A stretch of 6,674 bases of DNA from positions 1 through 6,674 of the forward strand of contig CALLYR010000464.1 in NCBI GenBank assembly GCA_937859005.1, given 5' to 3'. The notes beneath the pieces were generated by a model that ran no database searches, had not been told where the DNA came from, and was given only the letters and a program-made list of their open reading frames with translations. The DNA is from an uncultured Paracoccus sp. (lineage in GTDB: Bacteria > Pseudomonadota > Alphaproteobacteria > Rhodobacterales > Rhodobacteraceae). Numbering within the stretch: the first letter of the stretch is position 1; each line of letters starts with the position of its first letter. Shown piece after piece: positions 1 to 5,876 of this stretch. Position numbers and translations under genes: made by a program.

Positions 1-107
1 GGTCGCTGTTCTCGGGCAGCGGGCAATGGTGCGGGACAGTGGCCGATACCGGCAGCGGCGTGGCCTTCGGCATGACACTGGCCTGCGCGCAGCGGTTTTT
101 CGACTGA
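1..107 (+). CDS. C-terminal end of an unrecognised protein (5' truncated by the window)
   Basis: An open frame enters from the left edge (codons in phase from position 3) and stops at TGA 105-107, giving 34 residues that end in ACAQRFFD. The composition is protein-like: rich in Gly, Ser, Ala and aromatic residues, without the Arg/Pro runs of shadow frames, and mostly G or C at third positions. It has two cysteines and a glycine-rich stretch (SGSGQWCGTVADTGSG). I do not recognise the family, and too little is present to assign a function. No clear terminator with a T-run follows. It converges on the minus-strand ORF at 132-317, if that is real, and on mfd. The frame is probably coding, but this rests on composition only. 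Confidence 0.5.
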   Translation, partial: SLFSGSGQWCGTVADTGSGVAFGMTLACAQRFFD

Positions 108-131
108 CGGCGCGGATTGGGGGCGACGCGA

Positions 132-317
132 TCAGGCGCGCTTCCGATCCGGCTGAAGGGCAGTAAACGGGCGTTCTTCCCCCAGTCGGATGACGGAGGG
201 AAAGGCAGCCGCCTGGAACAGGGACAGGGCCGCCTGCGCCCATGGGTAGTCACAGGCCACCAGGCGGGTGCGTTCACTCGGGCAGTGCGCCACCAACTCC
301 GAGACGGCACGGGCCAT
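132..317 (-). CDS. Candidate small protein, 61 aa, unrecognised
   Basis: This ORF runs from ATG (317-315) to TGA (134-132), downstream of mfd on the same strand. The 61 residues look like a real protein: MARAVSELVAHC near the start, then a mixed hydrophobic stretch (ACDYPWAQAALSLFQAAAF) and a charged end (QPDRKRA). By hand count, GC is about 70% at codon position 1, 54% at position 2 and 77% at position 3, the order expected of a real gene in a GC-rich genome. The frame stays open upstream, but residues before this Met are Pro/Arg/Gly-rich and look non-coding. The Shine-Dalgarno is weak (only GAGA just before ATG). It could be a short gene, the remnant C-terminus of a decayed gene, or chance. 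No membrane segment or known motif was seen. Confidence 0.35.
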   Translation of the reverse strand: MARAVSELVAHCPSERTRLVACDYPWAQAALSLFQAAAFPSVIRLGEERPFTALQPDRKRA

Positions 318-365
318 GTTCTCGTGTGGTGGCCGCGGTGAGCTTGGCGGATGCGTCAGAGTCCG

Positions 366-383
366 GCCACCTGAAATGGTGGC
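366..383 (-). terminator. Short hairpin downstream of mfd, possible terminator
   Basis: A perfect 6-bp inverted repeat, GCCACC (366-371) and GGTGGC (378-383), encloses a 6-nt loop. On the minus strand it starts 26 nt past the mfd stop, where a terminator would be expected. It lacks a U-tract on that strand, so it may be a weak or Rho-assisted 3' end, or chance. The rest of 318-408 shows nothing else I can interpret. Confidence 0.25.
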
Positions 384-408
384 ACCATGCCGCGGCCCCT
401 TTTCCGGC

Positions 409-3400
409 TCAGCCCCGGCGCGGCCGCGTGGGGGGAGGCTGCCTTCCGCCCCGGCGCAGGTCGGCCGCCGCGCGCCCCCCCGCCGAGGGGGCGGGACGTT
501 TCTGCGCGGGCGGCGCGGCGGCAGGACCGTCGGGTTTCGCCGCTGTCCCCGCCTTGGCCCTGGCCTTGGCCGCCAGATCGCGGGCAACGGCGAAGGCGCC
601 CTTGATGCGGTCGGCATCGCGGGTCCAGTCGCCGCTGACCACGATCTTGTTGTCCACGATCCGGGCCGTGCCCTTCTGTTCGGTCAGATATTCGACCAAC
701 CCGGCGGGGTTCGGGAACCTGTCCAGATGGAACTGCACGGTCGCCCCCTTCGGCCCCGCGTCCAGCCGGGCAATATTGGCGCGCCGGGCCATCTCCTTGA
801 CCCGGATCACCAGCAGCAGCGTGTTCACCTCGCGCGGCAGGGGGCCGAAGCGGTCGATCAGTTCGGCGGCGAAGCCTTCCAGTTCAACCTTTGTGGACAG
901 CGTGGCGAGGCGTCGGTAAAGCCCCAGCCGCACGTCCAGATCGGGGATATAGGTTTCCGGGATCGTCACCGGCACGCCAAGGTTCAGTTGCGGCGCCCAT
1001 TCGTCCTCGGGCGTGCCCTCGATCTCGCCCGATTTCAGCTTGGCGATCGTCTCCTCCAGCATCGCCTGATAAAGTTCGAAGCCGACTTCCTTGATATGGC
1101 CCGACTGTTCCTCGCCCAGCAGGTTGCCCGCGCCGCGCAGGTCGAGGTCCTGCGAGGCGAGGTTGAAGCCCGCCCCAAGGCTGTCGATGGAGCCAAGGAA
1201 CTTGAGCCGCCGCATCGCCTGCGGGGTCAGCGGCACCCGCGGTTTCGTGGTCAGGTAACAATAGGCACGGGTCTTGGACCGCCCCACCCGGCCCCGGATC
1301 TGGTAAAGCTGCGCCAGCCCGAACATGTCGGCGCGCCAGACGACCATCGTGTTCGCGGTCGGGATATCCAGACCGCTTTCGACGATGGATGTTGCCAGCA
1401 GCACATCATGGCTGCCGTCGTAAAAGGCGTTCATCCGGCTGTCCAGATCGCCCGCCGCAAGCTGGCCATGGGCGACGATGGTGCTGACCTCGGGGACGTT
1501 TTCCTTCAGCCAGTCCTCGACCTCGGGCAGGTCGGACAACCGCGGGACCACGAAGAAGCTCTGCCCGCCGCGGTATTTTTCCCGCAGCAGCGCCTCGCGG
1601 ATCGTCACGCTGTCGAATTCGCTGACATAGGTGCGGATCGCCAGACGATCCACCGGCGGCGTGCCGATCACCGACAGGTCGCGCACCCCGGTCAGCGACA
1701 GTTGCAGCGTGCGCGGGATGGGCGTCGCGGTCAGGGTCAGGACGTGGACATCGGATCGCAGTTCCTTCAGCCGCTCCTTGTGGGCCACGCCGAAATGCTG
1801 TTCCTCGTCGATGACCAGCAGGCCCAGGTCCTTGAAGCGCACCTGTTTGGCCAGCACCGCATGGGTGCCCACCACGATATCGACGCTGCCGTCCGCCAGC
1901 CCAGCCCGCGTCGCCGACGCCTCCCTGGCACTGACGAAGCGCGACAGGGGGCGCAGGTTGATCGCGGTGCCGCGGAAGCGTTCGGCAAAGCTGCGGTAAT
2001 GCTGACGCGCGAGCAGCGTCGTGGGGGCCACCACCGCCACCTGTTTTCCTTGGGAGGCCGCGACGAAGGCCGCGCGCATCGCGACCTCGGTCTTGCCGAA
2101 GCCCACGTCGCCCACGACCAGCCGGTCCATCGGGCGCCCGGCGGACAGATCATCGACCACATCCTCGATGGCCGATGCCTGATCCTCGGTCTCGGTATAG
2201 GGAAAGCGGGCGGAAAACGCCTCCCATTCGTGATGCTCGGGTTCCAGAACCGGGGCCGGGCGCAGCAGCCGTTCGGCGGCGATCCGCATCAGGCGGTCGG
2301 CGATCTGGCGGATGCGTTCCTTGAGCCGGGCTTTCCGCGCCTGCCACGCGCCGCCGCCCAGCTTGTCGAGCAAGCCCTCCTCGTGCCCGTAACGCGACAG
2401 CAGGTCGATGTTCTCGATCGGCAGATAGAACTTGGCGTCGTCGGCATAGACGAGATGGACGTAATCGCGCGGCGGCCCCATCTTGTTCGTCTGCGGATCG
2501 CGGACCTGGATCGTCTCCAGACCCATGTAGCGGCCGATGCCGTGTTCGACATGGACGACCAGATCGCCGGGGGTCAGGGTCGCCGCGTCCTTGAGGTAGT
2601 TCTCGGCGCGCCGGCGCTTCCTCGCGCCGCGGATCAGCCGGTCGCCCAGCACATCCTGTTCGGAAATGACCGCCAGCGCCCCCGTTGCCTGCCCGTCCGT
2701 GACAAAGCCTTCGTCCATCGGCCAGACCGCCAGCCCCAGCGCGCCCTTCGCATCCGGCAGCGCGCGGATGTCGGCGATGGGGGTGCCGCCCGCCAGTCCC
2801 TCGTCGGCCAGAAGCCCCGTCAGGCGTTCTCGCGCCCCTTCGGAGAAGCTGGCGATCACGACGCGGTGGGTTTTCTGCAGGGCGCGGACATGGTCGGCCA
2901 GCGCGGCGAACAGGTCGGTCTTCTCGGCCTGCCGTTCGGGGGCGAAGTTGCGCCCCGCGCGACCCCCTGCATCCAGCACTCCCGGCCCCGGCGGGCGCGA
3001 CAGCACCGACAGGCGCAACACACGGTGCGCCGACAGCCAGCGGTCCCATTCGGCCTCGTCCGCGAACAGCGCGGCGGGCGCAACGGGGCGATAGACGCTG
3101 TCGGCCCCGCCCTTGCGCGTCAGCGCCTCGCGCCGGGCGTCGTATTGCTCGGTGATCGTCTCCCACCGCGCCGCGCGGTGCTGGTCCAGATGGTCGTCCA
3201 GCACGACCGAGGCACCGGGCAGGTAATCGAACAGGCTTTCCAGCCGGTCGTGGAACCACGGCAGCCAGTGTTCCATCCCGGCGACCTTCTGGCCGGCGCT
3301 GACGGCCTCGTACAGCGGGTCGTTCGCCCCGCCGCCGTATTCGGCGCGATAGTTCTGGCGGAAGCGGGTGATCGAGGCTTCGTCCAGGATCACCTCGGAC

Positions 3401-4011
3401 ATCGGCGCGATCTCGATGCGGTCGAGGCTGCCCTCGCTGCGCTGGGTCTCGGCGTCGAAGCGGCGGATGCCGTCCAGCACGTCGCCGAACAGGTCCAGCC
3501 GCACCGGCCCGCCCGCGCCCGGCGGATAGATGTCGATGATGCCGCCGCGCACGGCGTAATCGCCCGGCTCGGTCACGGTCGGGGCCTGCGAGAACCCCAT
3601 GCGGGCCAGGAAATCGCGCAAGGTGGCCACATCCAGCCGCTCGCCCGTTCTCGCGCCGAAGCTGGCGTCGCGGATGGTCTCGGCGGCGGGCAGGCGCTGC
3701 ATCGCCGCGTTGACCGTGGTCAGCAGGACGAACGGACCCCTGATCCCCGACGCCAGCGCCGCCAGCACCTGAAGCCGCGCGGCCATGATCTCGCCCGCGG
3801 GCGACACCCGGTCATAGGGCATGGTGTCCCAGGCCGGAAGCTCCAGCACCGGCAGGGCGGGCGCGAAGAAGGTCAGCGCCGCGCGCATGGCCGCCAGGCG
3901 GCGGTCGTCGCGGGCGATGTGGATGACGGGGGCGCCGCGGGCGGATTCGCGCGCGATCAGCGCGGCATCCATGCCCTCGGGCGCGCCGGAAAGGATCAGC
4001 TGTTCGGCCAT
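409..4011 (-). CDS. mfd: Transcription-repair coupling factor Mfd
   Basis: Mfd is a cytoplasmic ATP-driven DNA translocase that dislodges RNA polymerase stalled at lesions and recruits UvrA for nucleotide excision repair. At 1200 aa it is slightly longer than E. coli Mfd (1148). In order: a UvrB-like N-terminal module to about residue 330 (LPAWDTMPYDRVSP, 58-71); the RNA-polymerase-interacting domain at about 479-541 (GDLVVHVEHGIGRY onward, ending DLLSRY); RecG-like helicase lobes at about 575-950; and the C-terminal TRCF domain at about 1005-1105. The Walker A motif GDVGFGKT is at 634-641, the DEEQ box at 735-738, TATPIPRT at 761-768, motif VI QIRGRVGRS at 904-912, and the translocation-motif region (DLDLRGAGNLLGEEQSGH) near 955-972. 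All key residues are intact. An in-frame TGA nine bases upstream fixes the start at or after this ATG; no Shine-Dalgarno is visible. The last ~55 residues are an Ala/Pro/Arg-rich tail that looks disordered. Confidence 0.98.
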   Translation of the reverse strand: MAEQLILSGAPEGMDAALIARESARGAPVIHIARDDRRLAAMRAALTFFAPALPVLELPAWDTMPYDRVSPAGEIMAARLQVLAALASGIRGPFVLLTTVNAAMQRLPAAETIRDASFGARTGERLDVATLRDFLARMGFSQAPTVTEPGDYAVRGGIIDIYPPGAGGPVRLDLFGDVLDGIRRFDAETQRSEGSLDRIEIAPMSEVILDEASITRFRQNYRAEYGGGANDPLYEAVSAGQKVAGMEHWLPWFHDRLESLFDYLPGASVVLDDHLDQHRAARWETITEQYDARREALTRKGGADSVYRPVAPAALFADEAEWDRWLSAHRVLRLSVLSRPPGPGVLDAGGRAGRNFAPERQAEKTDLFAALADHVRALQKTHRVVIASFSEGARERLTGLLADEGLAGGTPIADIRALPDAKGALGLAVWPMDEGFVTDGQATGALAVISEQDVLGDRLIRGARKRRRAENYLKDAATLTPGDLVVHVEHGIGRYMGLETIQVRDPQTNKMGPPRDYVHLVYADDAKFYLPIENIDLLSRYGHEEGLLDKLGGGAWQARKARLKERIRQIADRLMRIAAERLLRPAPVLEPEHHEWEAFSARFPYTETEDQASAIEDVVDDLSAGRPMDRLVVGDVGFGKTEVAMRAAFVAASQGKQVAVVAPTTLLARQHYRSFAERFRGTAINLRPLSRFVSAREASATRAGLADGSVDIVVGTHAVLAKQVRFKDLGLLVIDEEQHFGVAHKERLKELRSDVHVLTLTATPIPRTLQLSLTGVRDLSVIGTPPVDRLAIRTYVSEFDSVTIREALLREKYRGGQSFFVVPRLSDLPEVEDWLKENVPEVSTIVAHGQLAAGDLDSRMNAFYDGSHDVLLATSIVESGLDIPTANTMVVWRADMFGLAQLYQIRGRVGRSKTRAYCYLTTKPRVPLTPQAMRRLKFLGSIDSLGAGFNLASQDLDLRGAGNLLGEEQSGHIKEVGFELYQAMLEETIAKLKSGEIEGTPEDEWAPQLNLGVPVTIPETYIPDLDVRLGLYRRLATLSTKVELEGFAAELIDRFGPLPREVNTLLLVIRVKEMARRANIARLDAGPKGATVQFHLDRFPNPAGLVEYLTEQKGTARIVDNKIVVSGDWTRDADRIKGAFAVARDLAAKARAKAGTAAKPDGPAAAPPAQKRPAPSAGGRAAADLRRGGRQPPPTRPRRG

Positions 4012-4018
4012 GCGCCGT

Positions 4019-4046
4019 CAGGTAAACCGCGTGAGGCGCGTGTCAA
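4019..4046 (-). promoter_or_regulatory. Candidate mfd promoter giving a near-leaderless mRNA
   Basis: In the 38-nt gap between the membrane protein gene and mfd, the minus strand carries a perfect -35 hexamer TTGACA (4046-4041), a 16-nt spacer and a weak -10-like TACCTG (4024-4019). Transcription from it would begin around 4012, at or next to the mfd ATG (4011). That fits the lack of a Shine-Dalgarno before mfd. The -10 match is poor, so this is a suggestion only. Confidence 0.3.
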
Positions 4047-4049
4047 GCG

Positions 4050-4613
4050 TCACAACCCGTTGGGATGGGCGGCCATCCACAGCGTCCCCCATACCGCCGT
4101 CACGCCCACGGCCACGACCGACAGCGCCATCACCTGCCGGTGGTGCCGCGTCATCCCTTGGGCGGCGCGGGCAGCGGCTTCCTCGATTTCCAGCGTGCCG
4201 TGTTCGGCCTGCCGCAGGATCGCGCGCATCTGCGCGGCCAGCCTGACCCGCAACACCCCCAGCACCGCCAGCGGTCCGGCCAGCAGAAACAGCGCCTGCG
4301 CCGTTTCCACCCCATAGCCGAAGCCCAGCATCGCCAGCCCCGACAGCACGAAGCAGGCCACCGCCAGCAGCGCCATGCCGTCGCGCGGCACGATCCGCCA
4401 GCGCGGCGCGGCCAGCGACAGCCAGTCCAGCAGCAGGACCGATTCGGGCGAAGGCGCATCGGCCGCACCATCCGCGGGCGCCTGCCTGCGGACCTGCGCC
4501 ACAAGTTCGGATGGCACGCCCAGCGCGCCCCTGCCGACCCAGGTCCAGGCGACCGACAGCAGCACCCAATACCACAAGGACGAAAAAGCCCGTGTGTCCA
4601 GATGGGTCAGCAT
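4050..4613 (-). CDS. Conserved small integral membrane protein (family often labelled 'component of SufBCD complex')
   Basis: A 187-aa protein with four hydrophobic segments: about 11-30 (SSLWYWVLLSVAWTW), 79-101, 104-123 and 162-182. A Pro/Ala-rich loop (about 44-58) follows the first, and a charged amphipathic stretch (RLAAQMRAILRQAEHGTLEIEEAAARAA) joins the third and fourth. The N-terminal RAFSSLWYW resembles the RSFSNLWYW signature of small membrane proteins in Rhodobacteraceae that I recall being annotated as a component of the SufBCD complex. I recall the label rather than any experiment, and nothing here shows a role in Fe-S assembly. It lies 38 nt upstream of mfd on the same strand and is divergent from hemB. 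The chosen ATG has only a weak upstream GGACGG; a TTG three codons earlier (4622-4620) is an alternative. The same frame stays open far upstream, antisense to hemB, but that part is not coding. Confidence 0.85.
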   Translation of the reverse strand: MLTHLDTRAFSSLWYWVLLSVAWTWVGRGALGVPSELVAQVRRQAPADGAADAPSPESVLLLDWLSLAAPRWRIVPRDGMALLAVACFVLSGLAMLGFGYGVETAQALFLLAGPLAVLGVLRVRLAAQMRAILRQAEHGTLEIEEAAARAAQGMTRHHRQVMALSVVAVGVTAVWGTLWMAAHPNGL

Positions 4614-4712
4614 GCCGTCCAAGGTGTTCCGCCGCCTTCGCTCAGTCTCCTGTCCCGAGCTTAGGCCGACTGCGCCGGGCAAGGAAACGGGCGGCGCGCA
4701 GATTTTCCCGAT

Positions 4713-4752
4713 GGTTGCCCTTTCGCCGCGGCTGGGGAAAGCTGGGGCAACC
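4713..4752. repeat. Inverted repeat upstream of hemB (8-bp arms)
   Basis: GGTTGCCC (4713-4720) and GGGCAACC (4745-4752) are perfect inverted repeats. Just inside, TTTC (4721-4724) can pair with GAAA (4737-4740), leaving a GCTG bulge on the right. The structure ends 20 nt before the hemB ATG and leaves the Shine-Dalgarno free. A competing pair, TTTCCC (4704-4709) with GGGAAA (4735-4740), is also possible. It may be an operator or, if transcribed, a leader hairpin. Confidence 0.45.
4731..4750 (+). repeat. Tandem 10-bp direct repeat upstream of hemB
   Basis: GCTGGGGAAA (4731-4740) is followed directly by GCTGGGGCAA (4741-4750), with 9 of 10 bases identical. The period is about one helical turn, so both copies face the same side of the DNA, as in some regulator-binding sites. 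It overlaps the right half of the inverted repeat. It may also be a simple slippage duplication. Confidence 0.5.
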
Positions 4753-4772
4753 GCAATCGAAGGCCCGCGCCC

Positions 4773-5777
4773 ATGCCCGCAACCCCGATCATCGCCCCCT
4801 ATCCCGCCACCCGCCTGCGCCGCCTGCGCCGCACGCCCGCGCTGCGCGCGCTGACCGCGGAACGCAACCTGACCGCGCAGAACCTGATCTGGCCGATCTT
4901 CGTGACCGAGGTCGCGGGGGCCGAGGGCGAGATCGCGTCCATGCCGGGGGTGGAACGGCTGACCCTGGACGGCGCGCAGCGCGCCGCAGAACGGGCGGCG
5001 GAACTGGGCATCCCCGCGATCTGCATCTTTCCCCATTCCGACCCCGACCTGAAGACGGAAGGCTGCGAACGCGCCTGGGACGAGAACAACATCGGCAACC
5101 GCGCGATCCGGGCGGTCAAGGACGCGGTGCCCGATCTGGCGGTGATGACGGATATCGCGCTCGACCCCTATAACGTGAACGGGCATGACGGGCTGGTGCG
5201 CGACGGCGTGATCCTGAACGACGAAACCGTGGTCGCGCTGGTCCAGATGGCGCTGGTGCAGGCGCAGTCGGGCGCCGACATCCTGGGTCCCAGCGACATG
5301 ATGGACGGCCGCATCGCCGCCCTGCGCGGCGCGCTGGAAAGCGAAGGGCACAAGGACGTGGCGATCCTGTCCTATGCGGCGAAATACGCGTCGAGCTTCT
5401 ATGGCCCGTTCCGCGATGCGGTCGGCGCGTCGGGGCGGCTGATCGGCGACAAGAAGACCTATCAGATCAACCCCGCCAACCGGGACGAGGCGCTGCGCTG
5501 CGTGGCGCGCGACCTGTCCGAAGGCGCGGACATGGTGATGGTCAAGCCGGGGATGCCCTATCTGGACATCTGCCGCGAGGTGAAGGACCAGTTCGGCGCG
5601 CCCACCTTCGCCTATCAGGTCAGCGGCGAATACGCGATGATGGAAGGCGCGATCCGGGCCGGCTGGCTGAAACGGGACACGGTGACCGAAAGCCTGCTGT
5701 GTTTCCGCCGGGCGGGCTGCGACGGCATCCTGACCTATTACGCGCCCCAGGTGGCCGAAGCGCTGGCGCAGGGATAA
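4773..5777 (+). CDS. hemB: Delta-aminolevulinic acid dehydratase (porphobilinogen synthase)
   Basis: HemB condenses two 5-aminolevulinate molecules into porphobilinogen, the second committed step of tetrapyrrole synthesis (haem, sirohaem, cobalamin and, where present, bacteriochlorophyll), in the cytoplasm. The 334-aa length is normal. The Schiff-base lysines are K204 (SYAAKYASSFYGPFRDA) and K258 (MVMVKPGMPYLD). In the metal-site segment DIALDPYNVNGHDG (127-140), the three E. coli zinc cysteines (C120, C122, C130) align with A129, D131 and D139, so this is not a zinc enzyme. At the allosteric magnesium position (E. coli E231) the residue is C243 (ALRCVARD), so that site also looks lost. The ATG at 4773 is supported by GAAGG at 4759-4763. 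The N-terminus (PYPATRLRRLRR) is typical of the family. No adjacent haem gene is visible; hemB appears monocistronic, divergent from the membrane protein gene and convergent with the transglycosylase gene. Confidence 0.98.
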   Translation: MPATPIIAPYPATRLRRLRRTPALRALTAERNLTAQNLIWPIFVTEVAGAEGEIASMPGVERLTLDGAQRAAERAAELGIPAICIFPHSDPDLKTEGCERAWDENNIGNRAIRAVKDAVPDLAVMTDIALDPYNVNGHDGLVRDGVILNDETVVALVQMALVQAQSGADILGPSDMMDGRIAALRGALESEGHKDVAILSYAAKYASSFYGPFRDAVGASGRLIGDKKTYQINPANRDEALRCVARDLSEGADMVMVKPGMPYLDICREVKDQFGAPTFAYQVSGEYAMMEGAIRAGWLKRDTVTESLLCFRRAGCDGILTYYAPQVAEALAQG

Positions 5778-5837
5778 GGGCGGGCGGCGCATCCCGGTCC
5801 TTTCCAGCCCGGTTCTTGCAGACCAGAACGCCCGCCC
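5778..5837 (+). terminator. GC-rich inverted repeat in the convergent hemB/transglycosylase gap, possible bidirectional terminator
   Basis: GGGCGGGCG (5778-5786), directly after the hemB TAA, is perfectly complementary to CGCCCGCCC (5829-5837). The 42-nt interval includes a smaller stem, GTTCT (5812-5816) with AGAAC (5825-5829). No T-run follows on either strand, so it is not a canonical intrinsic terminator; it could still halt or protect transcripts from both convergent genes. The remaining gap (5838-5876) holds an 8-bp direct repeat, CCCGGCGG, at 5848-5855 and 5866-5873. Confidence 0.35.
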
Positions 5838-5876
5838 CGGCCAGCCACCCGGCGGTCGTTCCGTTCCCGGCGGCGA

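Larger units (their letters stand above)
4614..4772. promoter_or_regulatory. Divergent intergenic region between the membrane protein gene and hemB
   Basis: This 159-bp region must carry the promoters for both divergent genes. No strong sigma-70 promoter is visible. The best candidate for hemB is TTGCCC (4715-4720) with AAAGCT (4738-4743) after 17 nt, which is weak. No FNR box (TTGAT-N4-ATCAA) or PpsR/CrtJ site (TGT-N12-ACA) was seen, although these control haem genes in relatives. The hemB-proximal half holds an inverted repeat and a tandem repeat, listed separately. A Shine-Dalgarno GAAGG sits at 4759-4763, nine nt before the hemB ATG. Confidence 0.5.

Noticed and set aside
114..150. Imperfect inverted repeat GGATTGG/CCGATCC after the left-edge gene as a terminator.
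   Set aside because: It needs a G-T wobble, has a 23-nt loop and no T-run, so support is too weak.
318..617. Upstream part of the 161-aa frame that contains the 61-aa candidate ORF.
   Set aside because: It overlaps the end of mfd out of frame and is Pro/Arg-rich, so only the portion from the ATG at 317 is considered.
2150..3259. 369-aa minus-strand ORF inside mfd in another frame.
   Set aside because: Its composition is dominated by Arg, Gly, Ala and Pro and it lies wholly within the intact Mfd reading frame.
268..4317. A 1349-codon plus-strand open frame covering all of mfd on the opposite strand.
   Set aside because: It is antisense to an intact, well-recognised mfd. Its translation is rich in Arg, Gln, His, Asp and Ala with no known domain, as expected when GC-biased codons are read on the other strand.
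4018..4575. 185-aa minus-strand ORF overlapping the membrane protein gene and ending just before mfd.
   Set aside because: It is a Gly/Ala/Arg-rich out-of-frame shadow of the membrane protein gene; its only useful signal is the TGA that limits the mfd start.
4614..5792. Upstream extension of the membrane protein frame antisense to hemB, making a 580-aa ORF.
   Set aside because: The extra part is His/Arg/Gln/Asp-rich and opposite the conserved hemB; a hydrophobic, family-like N-terminus begins at the ATG at 4613.
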